Source: Cordylochernes scorpioides (taxonomy: Eukaryota > Arthropoda > Arachnida > Pseudoscorpiones > Chernetidae). Taken from it: a DNA stretch of 64,000 nt. The stretch is from the NCBI GenBank assembly GCA_030710605.1, contig CP092863.1:106874099-106938098 (forward strand), written 5' to 3'. The position numbers were made by a program, and so were the translations under genes. Shown one piece after another: positions 31,071 through 40,429 of this stretch; position 1 is the stretch's first letter; each line of letters opens with the position of its first letter. Under the pieces are notes generated by a model. The model was given only the letters and a program-made list of their open reading frames with translations, had not been told where the DNA came from and did no database searches.

Positions 31071-31873
31071 ATACAGATGGATCTTCAGACCTTACCCTGA
31101 GTAATGGAGGGGCCGGAATTAACATAATACTGCAAGATGGAACAAACATCAAAATCAAAGAAGGAGCAGGACAGATTTCGTCAAACTTCACTTGTGAACT
31201 GACAGCTATCTGGAAAGCCCTTGATGTATGCCATAACCAACCATCCCTGCATCAAGCAGAAGGAATTTTAATATACAGCGACTCCATATCCGCTCTAGAA
31301 GCAATTCAGAAGGGCAATACTAAAATCACACAGAAAATACACTCGTTACTTACCCAACTGGAACCATTGGAGAATAACTGCATTCTACATTGGATCCCTG
31401 TCCATGCTGGGATCGGGAGTAATGAAATGGCATTTGAATTGGCAAAGGAAGCCAGAAAGTTGAGCCAAAGGAAAGAACAAATGCCATTATTTGACGCTGA
31501 TTCTTTGTCAGAATACAAGATAATTAAACAAAAAAACAAGAAAAGATCAAAATGCTAAATAAACTCTGAGAGAAAAATGACAAAAACTATAACAAGACTT
31601 AGAACAAAACACTATAAAGGAATGACAATACATCCAGATGGCACAAGAACTTATAGGGCATGCAACAATTGTCCTGGGGTGGAACTTACACCTACCCACA
31701 TATTCTCATGTCCAGCAATGGCCGCAGCCTTGCAGAAATTTGACATAGACCCAGAGCAGCAGCTTTACACACCCAAGATAGTGGACATTGCTGCTGATGT
31801 GATGGAGACGCATGGTACATCTGAGGCTCTTTATTGGACACGACAACAACAACGGCATTCCAGAGTAAAATAA
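31070..31873 (+). pseudogene. I-like LINE ORF2 remnant: RNase H and C-terminal zinc motif, plus strand
   Basis: Starts YTDGSSDLTLSNGGAG at 31070 with the first RNase H Asp, then CELTAIWKAL (Glu) and IYSDSISAL (Asp), WIPVHAGIGSNEMAFELA. The usual fourth acid (NExADELA) is Phe here. One in-frame TAA at 31556-31558 breaks it; the same frame resumes and ends with CNNCPGVELTPTHIFSC, the C-terminal Cys/His motif, and a CAACAACAA-rich 3' part. RNase H after RT marks the I group of LINEs. The head-to-head join with 29355-31070 fits a 5' inversion made by twin priming. Confidence 0.8.
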
Positions 31874-32585
31874 ATTATCAGAGATAGATACATATTTTTC
31901 AAATGAATTAAAATAAATATAATCGATACTGAGTGAGAGTTGAATTAAAAATATTAGAAATTTATTATCTTCGGAAACAAACCGTATCTAAAATATCAAT
32001 TTTCTTTTTGCTACATGTTTTAATTTGCATTTACCTATTTTACATATCTCTGATTGTATTTGAAAATCGTTACCAATTCTTCATACTTTTGGCGAAGTGG
32101 TGTTTTATTAATTTGTTATTTGATATTATTATGGTTCTTTCCTGGTATTCAAAAAGGAAAAATACGTGTCGATCAGTTATATTTTTCAATTTATCAAACA
32201 ATTTGGCCGATGAATCTCTGATTCTGGTAGAGCGCCATCTGGCGAATAAAATTGTAACTAAAATCAATTTCGAATTTTACATTATTTGCCATAAAAAATC
32301 CCATTGCATCCTGAACACAATGGTGTTTACCGCATTGCTCTAGCGCGAATAATCGCGGAGTTATTAATTTTTAAAGTTGTGCGGGACTTTTGGATCACCC
32401 CTGTATATAAAGTGCATCGTAGTATAGAGATTTGAGAGATTCGTACAAAAGAATCATTTAGGAAAAGTTTGAAATATATTTTCACGCTGTTAATTAGAGA
32501 ATTACATTTATAAATTCAAATCGCCATCTATCGATCAAATGTGTAACAATTATATTTACCGCCAATATGTTTCTTTTTAATAATA
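31874..32585. other. AT-rich DNA, no recognised gene
   Basis: A 136-codon plus frame (31933-32343) is hydrophobic and AT-driven with no motif. Nothing else recognised. Confidence 0.4.
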
Positions 32586-32782
32586 TCATCAAATATTATC
32601 TCTACAGACCTTACTGCAATCATAAAAAGTTATTGAATGAGAGGGCTTGGCTCATCAATGGTGAACTCTCTCATTAATTTGGCGAAACCGCTGAGTAGGT
32701 TTACGACTGATGAGCCAAGCATCCTCATTCAATAACCTTTAGCATTGCAGTAAGGTCTGTAGAGATAATATTTGATGATATT
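32586..32782. repeat. Foldback family G, complete hairpin copy
   Basis: The outer arms TCTCTACAGACCTTACTGCA and its complement enclose TTGGCGAAACCGCTGAG and ACTGATGAGCCAAGC. The outermost stem pair is U-A here where other copies have C-G. Its right arm was the target of the SINE 2 insertion at 32783. Confidence 0.78.
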
Positions 32783-33034
32783 AAAAAGTAGCCTAGTGGA
32801 CATGGCATCTGCCCGGTAAGCGGAAGGTTGTGGGTTCGATTCCCGCCCCTGGTCACTTTTATTTTTCCGTTCGCCATTACTCTTCATATTTTCACCCTTT
32901 CATACTTCATCCAAAAAAGTTAGAAATAGTAAATATTTCTCTTTGAAATAAATATTGATTTTTCACAAAAAAAAAAAAAAACTTATGCGGTGAAACTTTA
33001 AGTGTTGTTTTATAATCATACGCCGCAGTCCTTT
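32783..33034 (+). mobile_element. SINE family 2, full copy with perfect 18-bp target duplication
   Basis: A tRNA-like head (GTAGCCTAGTGGACATGG, anticodon-loop text CCCGGTAAGC, B box GGGTTCGATTCCC) is followed by a body and a poly-A stretch near 32970, then GCGGTGAAACTTTAAGTG. The flanks ATAATATTTGATGATATT at 32765-32782 and 33035-33052 are identical. The head lacks the first acceptor bases. An anticodon of GGT (Thr) would result if it folds as tRNA. Confidence 0.88.
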
Positions 33035-33052
33035 ATAATATTTGATGATATT

Positions 33053-33384
33053 GTTAAAAGGAAAAACATTGCCAGTATATTGTTACAAATTACATTTATA
33101 AATTATTGCAAATAGTATACAACGCCATCTGTATTTAGAATATAGAACTAATTGGCACCGATATCTTTTCAGTAATATAGCGCTTTAGAGAGAAATTATA
33201 CTATTAATGAATTTATATAAGATTAGAATATTTTATTCTTGTGAATTTGTTATAATTACTCTAGTATCGGTAGTAGCATGTTAGGTATTGTATGTAAATT
33301 TATTTAATGTTTTGTTTGTTCGTTTATTCAATGTATAGAAGATATGTAAAATAGGTGGGGATATAAAAGGACAAATTGTGATAA
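33053..33384. other. AT-rich DNA, no recognised features
   Basis: No gene or known repeat seen. Confidence 0.4.
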
Positions 33385-33690
33385 TTTTTTTTACTTATCC
33401 CTAGTACACGTGGTACAGGCCATGATAATCATGGTGGGTAGTTAGCGTCTGCTTTTTACTGTAAGCGCACCACATGTCTACACATGTGAAAGCAGTTCGA
33501 CTTTGCACTTACAAATGTGCCAGAGCCCCGTTTGGTTATTTGCACTCGCTGGTGGGGTTGGACTTTTGCAAGAATCGGGGGGCCATTGGAGCATTTTTTT
33601 TTTAAACATAAAAAGTGTCCAATGCGGGAATCGAACCCGGGTCGTAGTGGTCGAAACCAAACGGTTTAACCAGCCTTCCACCGACCCCCC
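33385..33690 (-). mobile_element. SINE family 1, full copy with target duplication
   Basis: A 306-bp copy with head GGGGGGTCGGTGGAAGGC and B box GGTTCGATTCCC on the minus strand. Flanks AAATTGTGATAA (33373-33384) and AAATTGTTATAA (33691-33702) form a 12-bp duplication with one difference. Confidence 0.87.
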
Positions 33691-33702
33691 AAATTGTTAT
33701 AA

Positions 33703-34209
33703 TAAAGGAAGGAAGTAGTCAGAAGCTGATCAATGAGATAGTGTGGCTTGTCTTGAGCTTCTTACCTAACTTCCTTTAAAGTTTCATTGTCACAGTTTGG
33801 AATTCTTCAATTCTCTCCACGTGGTTCCACGGCAACTGATTGTCAACCACAACTAGGACTGTCGGCTTTAAGGCGTCGACTAAATTGAAAAAAAGATTTG
33901 ATAAAATTTGAGAATGCTTAGATATGCAGTGGTAAAAAAAAGTGATTTTGCCTTCATCATTACTTGGAAAAAGTGGTCTCTAATCATAGATCATGGGGGA
34001 CCGTTGTTTGTGTGTTGTTGTTCTAATATTTATATTGTGTTAATTTAACTAAAGACAAAAGATCTATCAACATATTTCTCAAAACGACCATAATTTTAAT
34101 ATATCAAAGGTATATAAATATATTACATAAGAGATTTTATGCTGTTAATTTTGGTATATTAATGAGATATAGAATTATTACTTGCTGATATAGAGTTGAG
34201 CATTTGCTT
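33703..34209. other. Unclassified non-coding DNA
   Basis: No gene or known repeat seen. Confidence 0.4.
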
Positions 34210-34527
34210 GAGGTTGGTATACATGAGTATTTAAATTGCAGTCATGGTAATATAATAAAACATATTATAATAACAATTTGCTTTATTTGTGCTGATAAAG
34301 TATATAAAATACATAATTTTGAGAAAGTACTACCTTACTTAAGGCGTGAAGCATGAAGAAAACAAAATACTTACTTACATATCTACAAAATATTTGAGCC
34401 GGCCAACAGGAAACAACAACAATAGGTTTATATAGGGAAAGCGGCGACCTCTGGCGGTCGTATTTACAGAGTAGTTTACATTAGATATTATAATTTTAAA
34501 ATAAAATAAAATTTTTATATAATATAT
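34210..34527 (-). repeat. Solo terminal repeat of the TRIM-like family
   Basis: Shares CTTACTTAAGGCGTGAAGC-like text, GAGCCGGCCAACAGG and GACCTCTGGCGGTCG with the terminal repeats at 3727-4873. Ends in an AT tract. Confidence 0.6.
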
Positions 34528-34770
34528 ATTAAGAAAAAGGCATCTCCTTATCGTGCAACTGAAAGTTGCTGATGGCTTATTGCAGAATTGGCCAAATACC
34601 CATTCTTGATTAATCAAGAAAAGCTAACCACGGAGCTAACCAAGTAGTTTATATTTATTCCGATAGATGGCGCAAGCCATCAGCAACTTTCAGTTGCACG
34701 ATAAGGAGATGCCTTTTTCTTAATTTATGCACCTTATCCCAGTACAATGTCACATTTGTACTATTTTTTC
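34528..34770. repeat. Foldback family B hairpin copy
   Basis: The left arm AAGAAAAAGGCATCTCCTTA and its complement on the right (near 34705-34725) close a hairpin that contains TTGATTAATCAAG. The hammerhead region is deleted. Confidence 0.7.
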
Positions 34771-34841
34771 ACATAATATATATATATGTTGAAAATTCGA
34801 AAAGCCTATATTTACGGATTGGTATATTATAATCAATTAGA

Positions 34842-34940
34842 ATTAGGGTTTGGTAGAGAAGTGGTATAAACCGTCGAATTTTGACAGTTGCGACTTGAGA
34901 TCGAATACCGCATTAGACATTTTTTTTTTCAGAAGAAAAA
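34842..34940 (+). mobile_element. SINE family 1, short old 5' fragment
   Basis: GGTTTGGTAGAGAAGTGG and GAGATCGAATACCGCATT match the tRNA-like head of SINE 1 with many changes. The body is missing. Confidence 0.4.
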
Positions 34941-35462
34941 TTTGTCTAAATGGCTTTGAAAACAGATGGCGCTTAGTTTTCAGTGTCAATTTTGACGGGA
35001 AAGGTGACCTTTTTATTTTATAGATTGTTAGAGAGAGTGACAAAATAGATTGAGTGCTGATTAACGTTTTCCAAAATATAATAATAAAACAAAAAAATAT
35101 TAAAAATACACTCATGAACCAAACTTAAAGACGTTTCATATTTTGATATCACTCTACCATTCAAAAATCTCATGTGAGCTGTTAGGTTATGCCTCTTTTG
35201 TTTTTAATATCAACACCAGACCCTAAATAAAAATATATATTTTTTTCTATTTTTCACATGTTCAGCGTATTTACTCAAATATAGCCTTAAATACCCATTT
35301 ATAGATTTCTCAGGAAGCCTTTAAGACAAAATATTTGATATATAAGGTTGCTTAATTTAAGGCACTCTGAGGATATGCAAATATTTGTTAAAATTAAATG
35401 ATCATTCCTGAGATATACAAGTTAATGATTGTCACTACATTGTTAATGTATATAAAGACATA
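34941..35462. other. AT-rich DNA, no recognised gene
   Basis: Short frames without motifs. Nothing recognised. Confidence 0.4.
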
Positions 35463-35896
35463 TCTATATACAGTTACGAGCGTCATTCTTCGTCGCCTCT
35501 GTCACGGTTTGCTTTTTTTTTTTTTTGAATGGCGCCCCTCCTATTGGTCGGCTACGATCACGCCACCTTTGTACCATCATGCCCCCCCCCCCCCCCCCCC
35601 ACCCCCCCCCCCCCCCCTCTCGCATTTTCGTTTTTGTAACTATTGTGTTGGAACGGGTCGCTCCTTAAATAAATGAATATATTAGTTAATAACCAAATGT
35701 AATCCTCTCTTTCTTTTTCCCAGTAAGAGACGCCTACGGAAGCCAACAGTACATGGACAGATAAAGCACATAGGCTATAGTTATTAACTAATATATGCAT
35801 TTATTTAAGGCGCCAATTTATAATTGTAACAAATAGTATTTGAATCAAAACATTCAATCGGGTAAAACACGGGCGTTGCCCGGGTCATTCGGCTAG
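35463..35896 (+). mobile_element. Non-autonomous Helitron (434 bp)
   Basis: Starts TCTATATACAGTTACGAGCG after an A and ends with hairpin CGGGCGTTGCCCG, GGTCATTCGG and CTAG before a T. These are the Helitron end rules (A|TC ... CTRR|T). A long C tract at 35582-35616 lies inside and may be a polymerase-slippage or assembly-prone site. No Rep/helicase ORF. Confidence 0.8.
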
Positions 35897-36500
35897 TATG
35901 AAATAATCTTATATATGACTATAGAAATTTTCTAATATAGAAGCCAACAAAACTATTCGATTTTACAGAGACATAAAACCCATTACAAGAAAGAATAGTG
36001 TTGTTAAAGAAACAATATTTGTAGAGAATATAAAAAGATGGCGTAGAGTTATATATAAAAAATAACAGAGCAACCAATGTTCCAACACCCTTAATAGACC
36101 CAGCTTACAATTAAATTTAAATTCATCAGTTGTCAGGAGAATTGCTTTAGAAGGAATTGGAAGTCTCAAATTGGAGAACTATTGAGTTTAGATCAAATGA
36201 GAGCAGACGATAGTTTCCATTTTTGGCGCCAAAATTTGGCATGACATACAGAATTTAATATTTTAAATATTTCTTTTTTTTCTTTCTCAATATTATAATT
36301 CGTAAATATTTGTTTTATCTACTGATAATAATAAAAATATTGCAAAAATTAATAATTTAATTTAAAAAAAACATTTTGTAAAAAGTTATTTTTGTTAAAG
36401 CTATCTTATGCACACATACAAATAAGGTTAGGTTCTATTATTATAAATTGTTATTAATTTTTTATTTAGGAATATATTAAAATACGAAACTATTATAGAC
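35897..36500. other. AT-rich DNA, no recognised features
   Basis: No gene or known repeat seen. Confidence 0.4.
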
Positions 36501-36635
36501 ACGTAAGATTCTTTTTAAAAATAAAACAATTTCTACTGTCCTTACTGCAATGGAAAAAAAATTAATGGGAAGGCCTGGCTCATCAGTGGTGAACCCTCCC
36601 AGCGGTTTCGCCAGTTTAATCTACCATACCCATGT
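36480..36635. repeat. Foldback family G, single arm
   Basis: Minus-strand ACTGGCGAAACCGCTGGGAG, CACTGATGAGCCAGGC and CCATTGCAGTAAGGACAG match other family G copies; the other arm is missing. Confidence 0.7.
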
Positions 36636-36639
36636 TATA

Positions 36640-36958
36640 ATAAAGTAGAACTGCTCTTCACTGAAGGTTAATAACGAGTTTACAAAGTGGGAAGAGGAGC
36701 TTCTTTTTATTAGCATGCACACAAGCTTTCGGACATGTCGTCCTTCATCAGGTAAGAGTAATAAACGCGCTGAGGATCCATATATACACAAAGCTGAAAA
36801 GAAAATTTACATAACTGCAAAAGATAAAAGTATTTAAAGATAAAAATAAGAACCAAATATGCTAAAAAGATTATAGGGATTAAATGCTAATGAATCTGGA
36901 CTAAGTACATATGCACTATGAATGGTGTTAATCAAGGGCAGGTAAATGCAACCTATGG
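36640..36958 (-). other. 3' region of a second PLE, with hammerhead
   Basis: Non-coding minus-strand DNA between the stop of the PLE nuclease fragment and (AT)n/family G debris. It contains the hammerhead at 36718-36754. Confidence 0.6.
36718..36754 (-). ncRNA. Hammerhead ribozyme in PLE 3' region
   Basis: Minus strand: TAC, core CTGATGA (perfect consensus), spare A, stem II GGAC-gacat-GTCC, GAAA, GCT giving self-complementary AGCU, U as UH, then GTG. Stem I is short (C-G, A-U, U-G). The order and the AGCU stem III equal those of the PLE hammerhead at 51.7 kb. Confidence 0.75.
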
Positions 36959-37183
36959 CTATTCACACAACATATGGTATTGTTCTGGTATATCTATATG
37001 CCTGTTGATGCTGTTTGTTTTTATTGACACAAATGCCTCTAGTAAAAGTCTTTGGTACTTATTATTGATATTGTTGTATAGAATGGATGGCTTTGTTAGA
37101 TTGAATGTATGACCGGTTTGCATAGAATGACTGTAAATAGGGGAATTTAGGTTTTTATTAGAGATGTTTCTGGAATGCTCAAC
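36959..37183 (-). pseudogene. Penelope-like element, C-terminal GIY-YIG nuclease fragment
   Basis: Minus-strand translation from 37183 starts VEHSRNISNKNLNSPIYSHS and later reads NKYQRLLLEAFVS and SINRHIDIPEQY before a TAG. It parallels the nuclease end of the PLE at 50.5-54.2 kb (REHNRNI, NKYQRLVLEALVS, SFNRKIDLPPQY), including the Glu of LEA that is probably catalytic. It is 5'-truncated: RT and the GIY half are missing. A distinct, older PLE subfamily. Confidence 0.75.
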
Positions 37184-37289
37184 CAGATGGCGCGCTAATG
37201 CATCATAAGAATTATTTTATTGAAATTTCACATTCACTTCAATTATTTTATCATTTTTATAGATGGATAATAATTTCTTGGACATAAAC

Positions 37290-37740
37290 ATATCCAAGGT
37301 CAGGTGTTGGTATTAATGGTCAGTGATTGATATTAAAAATAAAATAGGGGCAATTCCTGACCGCTCACATGGGAATTTTAGATGGCATAGCACGATCTAG
37401 TGGACCAAAAATCAAATAAGCGTTGATTTAACTTGTTCCCTGATATTCGTCAACCCATTTTCTTGATAAATCAAGGAAATCCAGCCACGAACGCGTTTCG
37501 GGTTGTTGGCCCTCGTCAGCGTGGTGCAGGCTGTACCTCAACGACAAAAAAATTGGTTCCAAAAGCTTTCCTGAGAAACGAGGGCCAAAAACTCGAATAA
37601 CGTTCGTGGTTGGCTTCTCTTGATTTATCAGGGAATCATCAGGGAGCAAGTTAACGGTTAGTTGATTTTTATTCCACTAGATGGCGCTCTTCTATCTAAA
37701 ATGCTAATCTGAGCGGTGAGGATATGCCTATTTTGTAATA
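37290..37740. repeat. Foldback family B with intact hammerhead
   Basis: Inverted arms share TCCTGACCGCTCACATGGG-like text, CTAGATGGCGCTC and TTGATAAATCAAG. One arm holds the hammerhead at 37485-37524; the other (about 37550-37612) holds a mutated partner with an insertion in CUGACGA. Ends in the AT tract where the mariner is inserted. Confidence 0.7.
37485..37524 (-). ncRNA. Hammerhead ribozyme, foldback family B
   Basis: Minus strand, 40 nt: CCACG, core CTGACGA, stem II GGG-ccaacaa-CCC, GAA, ACGCGT (six-base self-complementary stem III), T as UH, CGTGG. CCACG and CGTGG pair over five bases with no mismatch. Every core position fits consensus. It is the best single hammerhead in the window. 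Confidence 0.82.
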
Positions 37741-37750
37741 TATATATATA

Positions 37751-39055
37751 CAGGGTGTACCAGGTAAATTGGGAATTTCAACAATGGTATTTTAACTGAA
37801 ATTTTTTGCAAGTAAAAATTAAAATATCCGAATGAAATTTGACACAGTAGTAGATAAAAGGATATAGTTTTTATTTATTCAATGTAGTTTCCATTATTAG
37901 CTACAACAGTCTCGAGGCGAGTGCGGAATGAAGCACAGGCCTTGGCGACGATGACCTTGTCCATTTGGGTCATCACCGTGTGAACTGCTTTCTTGACAGA
38001 CTGGATGGTGGTATGAGGAGCTTTGTTGACATCTCTCTCAACAACGCCCCATACATAGTAGTCGAGGGGATTGCAATCTGGAGAATTAGGGGGCCAAATA
38101 TCAGGACCCCAGTGACTAGGGACGTTAAGTGTCAGCCACGATTGTGTCTTTTTTTGCTTTATGGGCTGGAGCTGAGTCCTGTTGGAAGACATACTTCCTT
38201 CCTGCGGCCACCATGTCCATCCAAGGCTTCACAACGGTCTCCAGAACATTGATGTGGGTGTCAGCGTTCATCCTAAGGCATTTCTCAAAGAAATGGGGAG
38301 GCATGACATCACCTTCACTGCTGATAACGCCAAGGACCATTACGGAGGCAGGAAATTTCGTGTGCATCACGACAGGTATCTCTGAGGGGTCTTTACAGAT
38401 CCAGCGATCATTCCTGGGATTTACCTTTTGGTCCACGTCAAAGTTCTTTTCGTCAGAGAAGAACCTTAGCATGCCAAAAGAGTCGTGTTTCAGGTTGTTG
38501 AGGAGGGCAGCAGCCTTTCCTTTTCTGTTATTCTTCATATTCTCAGTCAGCAACTGACCTTTCCGAAGGGCATAAGACTTGAGACCAAGGTCCTCATGGA
38601 TAGTTCTGACAATTGTCATAGAGCCAACGTCCATTTCCTTGGCTATGGCCCTCATGCTCTTCCCAGGGTTTCCATCAATCTTCTCCTTGACATTTTTGAC
38701 AAATTCTTCGCCTCTTACCCTGTCCGATCGACGCGAGTGCTTTTTCCTTGTAGCTATCCCCTCTTTGTTACTGTCGGCCTCATCAAACTGCTTCTTGACA
38801 CGATAAATAGTGGTTTTGGGCAACTTAAGAAAATCCACTATCTCTTTGGGGCTCCTTCCGGCGCGCAGAGCAACGATGATGGCAGCTCGATTTTCAAATT
38901 CTCGGTTACTCTTCATCACTACACTGCGCACACATGTACTGTTGCATTTTACATGAATATGGCTAGGTAATGAAAAAAAAAACAAGTTTTTAATCTCAAG
39001 TAGTTTTTGTTTTATGGACTGTCAAAGTTAGTCCCAATTTACCTGGTACACCCTG
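37751..39055 (-). mobile_element. mariner-like DNA transposon, maT/DD37D type (1305 bp)
   Basis: Terminal inverted repeats of 24 bp (CAGGGTGTACCAGGTAAATT and GGGA) with TA on each side (37749-37750 and 39056-39057). It carries one transposase gene on the minus strand. Ends are intact; the gene has one frameshift. Inserted in an AT tract next to foldback family B copies. Confidence 0.9.
37875..38916 (-). pseudogene. Transposase, IS630-Tc1-mariner superfamily, DD37D, one frameshift
   Basis: The likely start is MKSNREFENRAA at 38916. Two helix-turn-helix regions follow (RAGRSPKEIVDFLKLPKTTI and SMRAIAKEMDVGSMTIVRTI). Catalytic residues: Asp in FFSDEKNF, Asp in FQQDSAPAH, and a third Asp in PDCNPLDYYVWG, 37 residues after the second, which is the DD37D spacing of the maT group. 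The frame breaks once, within a run of seven A at about 38150-38156 (minus strand AAGCAAAAAAAGAC); the next frame then runs to a stop at 37875. A one-base homopolymer indel may be a true mutation or a sequencing error. The enzyme would cut and paste the element at TA. Confidence 0.88.
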
Positions 39056-39057
39056 TA

Positions 39058-39240
39058 TGTTTGTGCGAAAAAACAATAACAAATATAAAAAAGGTCAGGT
39101 GTTGATAGTAAAAACAAAAGAAGGCATATCCTGACCAGGCTCACATGAGGTTTTCTAGATGCAGAGCGCCATCTAGTGGAACAAAAATAAACTAAACCTT
39201 TATTTAACTTGTTCCGTGATATTTGGCTAACCCATTCCAA
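39058..39240. repeat. Foldback family B fragment right of the mariner
   Basis: GGTCAGGTGTTGATA, GCATATCCTGACC, AGAGCGCCATCTAGTGGAAC and TTCCGTGATATTTGGCTAACC follow the order of other family B copies. It is truncated before the hammerhead. Confidence 0.6.
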
Positions 39241-39635
39241 TTATATATACATATATGTACTGTGTAAAATATTTGAAAAGTCCATCTAACTTTCATTTAA
39301 TAATCGTGTATTTCGTTATATAAGCGATAAAGGGATTATTTCGAAAGCTTTTGAAGTTTTTTTTTAAATAAAAAGGCATTAAGCTCGTCATTATTATTTT
39401 CGAAATTGAGGCACCTATATGCATAATTCCTTTTATGTAATTATATATTATTCTTGATCTCTGCCCCGAGTTAGGAAAGATGGGATAGAAGGAGATGGCT
39501 TTGGAGAAAATGTTATAAATTTTTGAAACAGAACCTCTATATACAATATACATAAACACATATAGAGTAAATGAAGAAATACTTTTTAAAATATGAATAA
39601 AAACATTTATAAGAATTATATGATCAATATATATA
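39241..39635. other. AT-rich DNA, no recognised features
   Basis: Ends in (AT)n, the target of the next LTR element. No gene seen. Confidence 0.4.
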
Positions 39636-40429
39636 TGTGATATCTTGGGACCTCTGGGACCAGTGTTACCTGATGCTCGACGAACCTCGATGTCAACTCT
39701 CCCGTGCAGTCGTGGTGGAAGGCGACACAGCTGGGCCAAAGGTGAAATAAACAAACAGAGATTCCACTAAAAGCGTCTGACGTCAAGAAGGAATGGGATG
39801 AGGAGAGAGAGATTTTAGAGCAAGTGTTACCGTTGAGTTCCAAGCGAAGACTGACAATTCTAGGTCCTTGATTTAACACCAAGACTCAGTTTCTCTCTGA
39901 TTGGTTGAGAGATGATCACATGCTTTTTCCCTATTGGTTGACCTATTTAGATGCTTCTTTCCTAATTGGTGGGACTTTTTCACGTGGCCGTAGGCTATTG
40001 GTTGACCTACTTAGGTGATGTCTTCTCGCGGCTTTCTTTGATTGAAAATACGTCCTGTCTTGGCCCGGAAATTGGGCGTCACTCTTAGATTTTATGGTTT
40101 CCTCGATATCAGATACGCCCTGTCCTGTCAGGAAGTATTGACTTGTAAATTATTTATAGTTGGGCTGGTTTTAAGCCTCTTTTGCTAGGCCTTGCTTCGA
40201 CTTCTGTCCTAAACCTGATTTGTTTTAACCTTAACTTTCTCCTGTCTCTCTCCATTCCTTCTATCTGTACAGTTGCAATACTTTATTAGTTTCTTACGCG
40301 GTACAGATTGATGTTAGTTGAGGCTTTCTATGTGCAGTACATAAGAAGTTATATACAGTCATGGGGTGGAACATGTGGTAGTGGATATTTAGACTATTTA
40401 CAACAATTCCATGGTCTTAAATCATCACA
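39636..40429 (-). repeat. LTR (3' in minus orientation) of the large element
   Basis: Begins TGTGATATCTTGGGACC and ends GTCTTAAATCATCACA on the plus strand. Contains four ATTGGT/ATTGGC words (inverted CCAAT) between 39898 and 40005. The short frames inside occur identically in the other LTR and are not genes. Confidence 0.9.

Noticed and set aside
31933-32343. 136-codon hydrophobic plus frame
   Set aside because: Composition is set by AT-rich DNA (Ile, Leu, Phe, Asn), and no motif or relative is seen.
38129-38970. Plus-strand frames of up to 161 codons
   Set aside because: They are antisense to the mariner transposase and show no motif.
39616-39882. 88-codon minus frame (also at 44462-44740)
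   Set aside because: It lies inside the LTR and occurs identically in both LTRs; no protein motif.
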